A DNA stretch of 64,000 nt from Carallia brachiata (lineage: Eukaryota > Streptophyta > Magnoliopsida > Malpighiales > Rhizophoraceae). Of the stretch, positions 55,770-64,000 are shown piece by piece. A program made the translations under genes and the position numbers. The stretch is from assembly GCA_021464245.1 (NCBI GenBank), contig JADCRB010000025.1, positions 1,336,193-1,400,192 of the forward strand, in the 5' to 3' direction. The first letter of the stretch is position 1. Each line of letters starts with the position of its first letter. The notes below the pieces were generated by a model. It was not told the origin of the DNA. It saw only the letters and a list, made by a program, of their open reading frames with translations, and searched no databases.

Positions 55770-56760
55770 ACTTCTTTTCTTCCATTGTTTTAAAATGTAG
55801 GCCAAGCAATGACAGAACACTAATTCCTTTTTTTTTTTTCCTAAGCAATGGAAATCATACATTGACATCAAAAAGTTGACATAAATTAGTCATAACCTAA
55901 CATGGCGTGCGGGATTCCTTTGCTAGAATTTTTTTTTTTTTGGAAATTTTGAATTTCCCTATCAAATTATGCATATTTTTGTAATGAGGATGATGTAAAT
56001 TGCAACAAAAATAAGAATATTTTGCAACAAACTAGTAAAAAAGTGAATTTTAGTTTCATTGCAATTTATAAATAAGTCGATTGTAAACTGCACTATCCTA
56101 GCTGCTAATTAGATGATTCTAATAAAAAAACTAAAAATTTAACAAAAACTAATGATTTTTTATTATTTTTTGCTTGTGAACCCTACTTTTATGGCTTTAC
56201 TATAGCCAAAACCCTATATCTATCTATTAGAATTCTTTTTATAATTCACACAATATGTATACGCCATCTAGCCGTGTATGCATAAGTCTTTTTTTTCAAT
56301 AAAAAAAAAACTTCGAAAGTATATTGATTATTATATATGTTGGCACTTTAATGTTCCTATTCAACCTCTGTTATAGAAAAGACCCACTGCTCAAGCACTA
56401 ATAGGCTCCAACAAGACTCTACCATAGCCTACCCACCAATTGTTGAATCATGAATCTAACATTGGTACCTCAATCAGATCCTTTGAGTCTAGTTTTAGAG
56501 TAAGGACACTCAGTTTTTATTGGCTAGGGGGAAGGGATAGAACAAGTATTCGAACTTGAGTCAACAGCTTGAAAATATGTCGAATCACTATCTAAACTAT
56601 TATATCAAATAATGTGTATGAATATGTCGTCAAAAGAAATGATGTTGATAAGCATGAAAGTTAATATGACGTATTGAAAATACAATAAGACCTAAGAGGT
56701 CGCAATTAAATCATTCGCACATCTAAACTCTAATTTTAATTAATACAATTGAATGACAGA

Positions 56761-56773
56761 CTCTGATATTATA
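56761..56773 (-). promoter_or_regulatory. LARD-like primer-binding site, mutated tRNA-iMet
   Basis: The minus strand reads ATAATATCAGAGTC; TATCAGAG matches the site used by the other Copia-type elements here. Confidence 0.7.
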
Positions 56774-57180
56774 TGTAAGAATATAAATAAACTTGAACCA
56801 AAATTAGATTGAGCGATGAAGCACTTTCATTCATATTGATCAATAATATAGAACGTAATTACCAAACGAACACAAAAGAAGAAATCTGTAGTAGTGACAA
56901 AGCCTTCTAGCTTATAAGCAGATGCTTTTCATAAGCGAATGTAGATGGTTCACACACTCTCATTGTATTTGCTGTCCTACAGATCCTATCAGTTATTGAT
57001 CGTGATTCACTTCCTCACATCAAGGTAAGTGCATATAACTGGTTCAGACTAAACTAGCTAATTTTTAAGATAATTGGATTGTTATATATTTATTTCCTCT
57101 TTAGTTATCAACTTACTTAGAAAGACAAATAATTAATATTTATCTCTAATCTCATGAACTACCTTAAGGATATTTTAGCA
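56774..57180 (-). repeat. LARD-like 5' LTR
   Basis: 407 bp, TGTAAGAATATAAATAA to GATATTTTAGCA. Confidence 0.85.
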
Positions 57181-57185
57181 AAACA

Positions 57186-57960
57186 ATCATAGCTAAATCC
57201 AATCAGCCTACATTTATTGATATCAGCCCCACATGCATGCACATGCCCACTGTAAATATACACCAAATCCGCATTACTTATTGGAACTCATACTTGACAG
57301 AATGTTGTAAAGAAATTTATAAATTGATAATTGTGACCATAAAGGTCAACTAAATAAATAATGAATGTATTGCATATAATAAAAATTTTTTAATGAATTT
57401 CATTAGCACAGTAGAAATTTGATGAAGACAGAAAAGGAACAACAATTGGTAACTTATAATCGATTGGAAGGCCTGAAGTTTGCTTCTTTTTTTTTTTTTA
57501 AATAGGGAAAAAAACTTGTTTTGCTTTAAAAAAAGACTTCAAAACTCGTAAAATATCTATCAAATTTTGTCATTCATATATGAGCGTTTCTATAATTTTT
57601 TGTAACATTGTTCAATACGAATAACATCGCTTTTTTTTAATGAGTTGTCAAATGGATTGAAGTTAACAAGGATAGAATATGGATAAAAGTTTCATTGGGT
57701 AAACAGAAAAAAAAAATGTATATAAGAAAGTTAGAATTACATGGCACGTTACCTGCGTCTTAAAAAGTTATTAGTTTCTTTTAAAATTTCAAATTTTCTG
57801 CTAAAAAACTCTTAATGTACGAAAAAAATAGTAGAATGTGTAATAAAAATAAAATAGCGTGCAACGAATATGAAATTTACTTTCCGATCACTTGTTAGAC
57901 ATGTTGTCATGTTTTTTGCACATTCTATCGTTCTTGTTGCATATTGCATAAAGGTAGCAA
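57186..57960. other. AT-rich intergenic sequence, nothing recognised
   Basis: No coding or repeat signal was supported. Confidence 0.5.
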
Positions 57961-57964
57961 AAGC

Positions 57965-58215
57965 TAGCCTAATTCGAATCATCTGACTCAATCCGCCTGA
58001 AACCTGACTCAACCCGATCTATATTGGCTGAAAAAGTCAACAACCTGTAACCAAAAAAACCTGAAACTGAAACACCCTGAAACCCAAATGACTAAAATCC
58101 GAATGACTTGCAAACCAATAAACCTGAAATCTGAAAGACGCAAAACCCGAATAACCCGAACCTGTAAGACTCGAAGCCTGCAAAAATCCGAACAAATCTT
58201 AACCGAACCCGATCC
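57965..58215 (+). repeat. Degenerate CCTGAAACCCGAATGAC-type repeat block
   Basis: Roughly 15-18-bp words such as CCTGAAAC, CCCGAATAACCCGAACCTG and AACCGAACCCGATCC recur imperfectly. The same kind of block in the same orientation lies at 59085-59290. Confidence 0.7.
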
Positions 58216-58859
58216 AAAATTTTTTTTAATTTACTTGTTTGATATTATTTTATTTTGAATAACAATTATTTTTTTAATTATTCTTTTAACATAGTTTATA
58301 TACGTTAACCATATGATCAACTTCCAAGGGAACTTTACATCAAATAAAATAAAAGAAAATAAAGAGAAAGAAAAACACGATAATGTTATAATTTCAATGC
58401 ATATTATTGAATTAGCAAGAAAAACATTGAGAGGAAAATGACTTTTCATTATAGAGAAATCTAAAAATTGGGAGAAGAAGATTCAGAGTAATGAAAACAA
58501 ATAATTGTATAATCTTTTATTCTACAAAAATAAGATCATAAAGTGTATAATACTAAAGTTACAATAGTTCCAATGGATTAATTTAGTAATCGAATTTTTT
58601 TTAATTTGAATAAAAATTATCAAATAAATAAAATGAAATGAACTTTTTTTTGTTTATATAAATATTTTGAAGTAAGCAAATGAATAAACTATAATTAAAA
58701 TAATCGAATAAATGAACTGATATTTCAAATCATATACTTTTCAAAAAAAATGTAATAATCTAGTTATAGTTGTAATTGAAAGGAAAATCTCAATTTTATT
58801 AATCTATGTAAAGTTTGTTTATTTTAAATATGTAACTTTGAAATTAAATTACTTTAATG
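58216..58859. other. AT-rich spacer between repeat blocks
   Basis: Nothing recognised. Confidence 0.5.
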
Positions 58860-59060
58860 GTTGTCAAACTCAGACCAAATAGACTAATCGGACCGATCCA
58901 ATTGTATCCTAGTTCTAGGTTTGGTCCAAGTTTGTGACTAAATCCGAGGGATTATTAACTTGGAGAAAAAGGTCAACTAGCTGGTTTGACCGATAACCCA
59001 GCAAACCATTCCTAGTTTGACTGATTTCTCTAGGTTGGTTGGTAAAAATTGCAAACCTAA
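58860..59060. repeat. Degenerate GACCGAT/GGTTTGAC words
   Basis: Words such as GACTAATCGGACCGATCCAA and CTGGTTTGACCGATAACCC resemble those at 11465-11600 and 12600-12790. They are probably a fragment of the same dispersed repeat. Confidence 0.4.
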
Positions 59061-59084
59061 TTTTTGTATCGAAAAAAAATATAT

Positions 59085-59295
59085 CATAATGGATCAACCT
59101 GTAATCTGCCCGAATCTGACCTGAAACCCAATAGCCTGAAACCCAAAATACCCGAGACTCGATGAACTTGAGACTCGATGAACCCGAGAGCCGAATAACC
59201 CGAAATCCAGACAACTTGAAACCCCAATGACCTGAAATCCAAACAACTCGAAACTCGTATAACCCAACCCAAAACCGATCCAACCCACCGGTTTG
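59085..59295 (+). repeat. Degenerate CCCGAAACCTGAAACC-type repeat block
   Basis: A run of words including CCTGAAACCCAATAGCCTG, GAGACTCGATGAACTTGAG with a near-copy, and AACCCGAAATCC. It closes with AACCCACCGGTTTGCCAGCTC, which looks like the end of a dispersed element. Confidence 0.7.
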
Positions 59296-60270
59296 CCAGC
59301 TCTAATATTGCATGTTTTTCAAGGAAAACTTTAAAATCTCCAAAGAAAAAAAATTTTAATTAAAAGTGTGAGACTCACAATAACACATTACTTTTGACTC
59401 TCTTATGTTTATTTTTTTATGTCCACTAATATTTTCCTTATAAATAGATGTAGCGTTCACCGCTAGTAAATTTAGTTCCAACGTGTAAATATACCATTTA
59501 TCCAGGTCTTAGCAGCAAAATTTATGATCCAATACTCGGGTTTGATGTTATAACACATTAATTAATAAATACAAATTAATGAACGTGTTGTCATCCTATC
59601 GACCAAAAAATTTTAAGTCAGCGTGAATTTTTGTTAACATTTTACTAACTAGCAAATATCAGCTAAGCATGTCTACAAGTGCCCAATATGAAAACAGACA
59701 TAGAACCTTTTTCTTGGATAAAATTTTAGGAGAAGAGACAATGAGAAAGAAGAAAGTGAGAAGAATGCAAAGTAAAAGGATTAAAAATTTGTCATCTTCC
59801 ATGTATTTGATAAAAAGTAATGCAAAAAAAGAAAGTATTAATTTTTCGATTGGAAATAAGTAAAAAAGAGAAAAAAGAAAATATTATGTGTTATAATACT
59901 AATGTTACTCTCCATTTGTAGGAATAAAAAGTGGGAGTAGGGGTATAAAAGTAATTATGTTACTTAATCTAAAGACTAGCCGCCTTTCCCTCTATTTATG
60001 GGGGAAAATTTTTTTTGTGGATCTCATTCTAACTTTTCCTCACCCTATCTCAATACAACTCACTATCAAGCACTGATATTTTCTATTTTCCATCCTCAAA
60101 TTCTCCTCCATCCCTTTTTCCGTCCATCCAAAGGTTTAAGATGTAGATAATCAAAACCTCTACTTTGTCAACAAAATTCAAGCCCACACAATGCCCCAAC
60201 TACACTCCATACGAAATAATGCCCCAATACATCACGTATCCCTCAAAGACTCACTCTAGAACTCCCCCTT
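59296..60270. other. Intergenic sequence, nothing recognised
   Basis: A 64-codon Lys-rich frame at 59669-59863 has no known domain. There is no repeat signal. Confidence 0.5.
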
Positions 60271-60450
60271 TAAGGGTGTTCGCAGACCAAATCTAGATTA
60301 GGAAGAAATTTTACATCTAAACTGCCATTGTAACAGTTTGAAATTTTTAAACTACCACCAATCTGCCAACAGTCCAAACTGCCCAAATCAATTCGTCATT
60401 TTGTGGATTGGTTGTGGGTAGTTTGGGTGGTTAGTTCCAAGAACAAACAA
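60271..60450. repeat. Fragment related to the hAT-like element end
   Basis: TAAGGGTGTTCGCAGACCAA matches the left end of the 53001 element, and degenerate subterminal words follow (AACTGCC, GGTGGTTAG). The other end was not found. Confidence 0.45.
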
Positions 60451-60757
60451 TCAATGTGAAGAGAGTTTGCCTTCACACAACCCAATTACATTCATAAGAT
60501 GCACATGAACAAACGAGTTCTATAGTTAGTTACCACTATACAAAAAACAAGTATTCTAGCAACAAAATGAACAAAAAAAAAAAAAAAGGTTCTTAACTAC
60601 ATAGAGGTTAAGATATAAGTAGGAAATGTGTACGAAGATGATATTAGTATATATATATATGGAAGTCATTGGTTTGGACGTCCATTTAGAATTAGGGATG
60701 ATTCTTAGTTTGGATGTCATTTCCCGACATTATTTTTTACTAAAAGGCTAAGCTCTA

Positions 60758-60782
60758 TGTGTGTGTGTGTGTGTGTGTGTGT
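60758..60782. repeat. (GT)n microsatellite
   Basis: An uninterrupted GT run. Confidence 0.95.
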
Positions 60783-62001
60783 ATACAGCAAAAGGCAAGA
60801 AGCACAATTGGTAACAATGCACAATTTGAACAGAAAATCAAGCATCCAAGAAAGTAAACGAAAGCATGCCTTACTAAAGTGTGCTTGGCCACTGCTAATC
60901 AATGTTGTTTACAAAAATTTTATTGAGCAAATGAAACCAAGTATTTATTCATAGTACAAAGGAAATCTTAGATATAAAACTTATTCTCCGCTTGCTAAAT
61001 TACTTTAAAAAACATGCAAGTTTTGTCAAAAGAACTAGTCTACCGAATTTACAGATTATGATAATTCCCAAATAGAACATCAACTATGTTTCTAGGGAAT
61101 ATCTCGCATCACCGATGTGTAAGTATACTTGAGATCACAAAGGTATCTCATATATGAATAAGTATGCTTTAATCTCACTTCTGAGTTGTCTCAGTCAAAG
61201 ATCGCTTACAAAGGATAACGTTGGGTTTAATATAAATTATGAGAAATAGTTAAGTGATCAATATGGTCATCATTCCAGCTTGAGAGTTTTTTGAATCAAT
61301 ACTCATAGAGAACAAACAAGATATTCTCTCATAATACTTCAAGGTAATGAGTTATGAACTTGTTTCTAAAATTAATGATAATATAAATATTTATGGACTA
61401 ATTTAACTAACAATATAACGTGAGTACTAATTCTATACTTTAAATATAACTAAACTGTTAGAATGAAAAAAGGATTACATTACACTGCAATACCAGACAA
61501 AAAATTATTATGCCAAACCATTTTGACAGTCTTTATGATATGTGACTAAACGTCATTTTTGATCTATGAATATGAATTGATTAGTTAAAGAATTAATGAT
61601 AAATTAAAAATAAAAAACTAAAAGAATTTAATTAATCTAATCCTTTAGGATATAATTCATTTAATTGTCAATATGTTGGAATCCTAACAGGTCACACAAG
61701 TAAGGACAATTGATAAAATATAAATTGAATATCAAATTGCACATAGTTGAAAAGTTTAGGAAATTTTCGGGATAAGATATATGAAATTCGAAAATGTATG
61801 GACTAAAATGTAATTTATTGAAATCGTCACAAGTCTTTTTTACAAGGTTCAAAAGTTAGAATCCCTATAAATACTCAATTATATAGCATGTCACTACAAG
61901 CCTAATGCTTAATTTATAAGTAGCTGTCTCGTCTTCTCGGTTAAATTATAATATTTTTAATATCAAATCAATCTACTCTATTTTAGATCACTGTTTTTGC
62001 G
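60783..62001. other. AT-rich intergenic sequence, nothing recognised
   Basis: No coding or repeat signal was supported up to the LINE-2 poly(A). Confidence 0.5.
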
Positions 62002-62560
62002 ATTTTTTTTTTGATAATTAGATATATGAGCAATTTTATTACTGTTTAAAATTACAAAAATAGCACAGAACTAGCCCATTTTTCAATTTGAAAATAGAAC
62101 CAAAATACAAAAGAAGAAAGTTAAAAGAATTACATAAAGACAAATTAAGTTCCAAGTAATATAATAAAGGCTTGCTCTCAAAGGGCATTCACTGAGATGA
62201 GAATAGATTGGCCATGCAATGGAGTATCTACATTGGTGCACTTCAGCAATATGTAAGTTCTAGTAAGGATAAGATCTAGTAAAATAGCCCATTTGAGATC
62301 CATGTTACTAAAAATTCGTTTGTTGTAGAAAAGCCAAATACTTAAAGCAATAGCAAGAAATAAAGTGGACTAGATAATTTTTAGCATCCTCCCATGAATG
62401 AGACCATTCCATAGCACAAATAGCTCTTGAAAGGTATTTGGAACTCACCACTTCAAACCCCACCAATCTAGAAAATGTCACCAAACTAACCAAGAAACAG
62501 AGCATTGAAAAAATAGATGCAGTCCCGTCTCGACATTACAAATACAAAAACAACACATAC

Positions 62561-63163
62561 TCACTGCTCGCTTATTATTCCTTTTTTAAACAAAGAGGAC
62601 CTAGTGCATGACTTGTCCAAACAACCCATCCAAACTAAGATTTTTGTTTTATTATGTGCACAACCTAGCCATATGTTGGGAAATTTCTTATTATTCAGAT
62701 ACCATAATTTTTCCTGATGTAAGCAGAAAAAATTAACCGAATACTCACCAATCTTGTTGTGAGTCTGAAACCAATAATCCATGGCATTTTTATTTGGAGT
62801 CACAGTAGCAATAAGTGACAGAAAATTAGCTAGCATATTAGTCTCATCGTGTCGTAGATTATGTCTCCAAATGAGCTCCCAAGACCACAACTCACCTGCT
62901 TATGAATCACAATCACAAACCAAGCAGTCCTTATTTGTCAAGAGAGTCACAAGACGGGAAAAAGTGCTCACAAGAGGTAAGTTTGTCATCCAGCAATCCC
63001 ACCAGAATTTGATGTTATTGCCTGAGCCAAGCGTCCTGTAAATTCCATCTGCAACCATTTTTGTGATGTTAGCCTCAAAACTTACTACCCTGTATATATC
63101 CCTCCAAATATAAGAACCATTTTTGGCCTCAAAATTTGGCCATGAAGACAAGGAAGAATTCAA
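62561..63163 (-). pseudogene. LINE-2 zf-RVT lead-in region
   Basis: The 62900-63163 piece (SYIWRDIYRVVS, LGSGNNIKFWWDCWM) and the 62561-62890 piece (HNKIGEYSVNFFCLHQEKLW, then KTKILVWMGCLDKSCTRSSL) give the conserved W-rich region and the start of zf-RVT. They are separated by a stop or frame change near 62895. Confidence 0.85.
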
Positions 63164-63187
63164 ATATTTAACAGCAATAATAAACTA

Positions 63188-64000
63188 TCATAACGAGTCT
63201 TTTTCTTTCACAAACCTCCACAACCACTTGAATAACAAAGCTTGATTTTTAATGGTTAAGGAACCCACTCCCAAGCCACCTTCTTTTTTGGCCTTGAGAT
63301 GACATCCCCACTTACCATACACATCTTTTTTCTTTTCAAAATCTGTAATCCAAAAGAACCTATGTTGTAGGGATACAATTTGTTTTGCCACTAGTTTAGC
63401 AATTTTAAATATTGAGAGAAAATAAATTGGCAAAGCATAAAGAATAGCCTTGATAAGAAGTAATCACCATCTCGACAATAGTAACTTATTTTTCTAAAAA
63501 ACTAGCCTAGTCCGAATTTCTCTCAGGATTGACTCTCATGTTGACTTTCTTTTGGGATTAGTACCCAAAAGAAGTCCCAAATACTTGATCGACAAAACAT
63601 CAATTTTGGTTCGAAGGCTCTCAACAACTAAATTCAACCAAAAGTGATCAACATTAATACCGACAACTAAGCTCTTAAGGAAATTAACTTTTAAACTAAA
63701 GACAAGCTCAAAACAACGCAAAATCCTCTCGGTATTAATGAATCCTTCCAAGTCAGGTGTACTGAAATTTAATGTGTCATCTACAAATTGTTCGAATGGG
63801 AAGAGAGAAGGAAGAGGTCAGCACATGAATAGATATTCTATTAAACATCTCCAGTTCGCACCTTTTCTAAAGAAGCCTAGAAAGACCTTCTACTGCTATG
63901 ATGAAGAGGAGCGAAGATAAAGGGTTCCCTTGACATAGGCCCTTCTGCATATATACCTTAAGGGTAGGAGATCCATTTACTAACACAGAAACACGAGCTG
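63188..64000 (-). pseudogene. LINE-2 reverse transcriptase, 3' part
   Basis: Near 63919-63952 the minus strand encodes MQKGLCQGNPLSSLLF (RT motif B, usually RGLRQGDPLSPFLF, here with Asn for Asp). Near 63770-63790 it encodes QFVDDTLNF (the catalytic FxDD box). The pieces 63536-63751 (VNFLKSLVVGINV, SIKYLGLLLGTNP) and 63188-63433 (FFWITDFEKKK, KKEGGLGVGSLTIKNQAL) continue in the order of LINE RT. Stops separate the pieces. Confidence 0.88.

Larger units (their letters stand above)
52105..57180 (-). mobile_element. LARD-like LTR retrotransposon without coding capacity
   Basis: Two related LTRs (52105-52475 and 56774-57180) both start TGTAAGAATATAAATAA and share an AAGGTAAGT...TATAACT...GACTAAACTAGCTAA block. 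The left LTR is followed by TTCTCCCACTGG, i.e. the PPT CCAGTGGGAGAA on the minus strand. The right LTR is preceded by CTCTGATATTAT, a mutated tRNA-iMet PBS. AAACA is duplicated outside. The 4.3-kb inside has no retrotransposon protein. About 1.9 kb of it consists of two later insertions (53001-53842 and 54726-55769). The LTRs are clearly diverged, so the element is old. Confidence 0.85.
62003..64000 (-). mobile_element. LINE-2, 3' part of a second L1-type element
   Basis: On the minus strand, from the window edge inward: RT motif B, the catalytic FVDD, the RT C-terminal region, the zf-RVT lead-in, a 3' region, and a terminal poly(A) (poly-T at 62003-62012). Stops and frame changes show it is inactive. 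It is less eroded than the LINE at 1-4140 and has a different sequence, so it represents another family or insertion. Its 5' part lies beyond the window. Confidence 0.88.

Noticed and set aside
57965..59295. Interstitial telomere repeats
   Set aside because: ACCCGAAA-type words are not the plant CCCTAAA repeat and lack regular 7-bp phasing.

Overview
This is a gene-poor, AT-rich plant nuclear window, most likely from a eudicot. The evidence is plant-type retrotransposons (Copia elements primed by initiator tRNA-Met, an Athila-like Gypsy element primed by tRNA-Asp, L1-type LINEs with a zf-RVT domain), MITEs, CT/AT/GT microsatellites, and one plant peptide-hormone precursor. No rRNA, tRNA or bacterial-type gene was seen. 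The only host gene I can support well is an IDA-like (IDL) secreted peptide precursor on the minus strand at 14959-15231. Everything else recognisable is transposon-derived.

Layout. 1-4140 plus 9051-~9270: a decayed LINE (plus strand) split by Copia-1 (4141-9050, minus strand). Copia-1 has near-identical LTRs, a PBS, a PPT and a GATGT target duplication. ~9271-11285: the 3' half of a second Copia (minus). ~11450-12790: a possible non-autonomous DNA element. 12.8-16.9 kb: mostly unique sequence holding the IDL gene. 16915-17702: a poly(A) retroposon. 18887-~22.7 kb: a decayed Gypsy element (plus) with LTR, PBS and gag remnants. 22949-30083: a segment bracketed by inverted repeats; it holds an ~18-copy tandem array of a ~101-bp unit (24233-26057) and a fold-back MITE (28446-28657). 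The array unit resembles the MITE arms. 30338-31408: a TRIM-like mini LTR element. 35694-39776: a complete LTR element with gag but no pol (TR-GAG type), target duplication CTAGT. ~41300-45035: an Athila-like Gypsy element with gag and protease but no visible RT or integrase. It abuts the 5' half of a third Copia (45036-~47825). 52105-57180: a non-coding, LARD-like LTR element with target duplication AAACA. A hAT-like element (53001-53842) and a poly(A) retroposon with a 14-bp target duplication (54726-55769) are nested inside it. 57.9-60.5 kb: degenerate repeats. 62003-64000: the 3' part of a second LINE (minus) that runs off the window.

There is no operon or pathway here. The interest lies in transposon structure: several LTR elements that lack pol and must have been mobilised by partners elsewhere, the layered insertions that give a relative chronology, and a satellite-like array apparently derived from a MITE-like sequence. 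Boundaries given with a tilde or called approximate are by eye.
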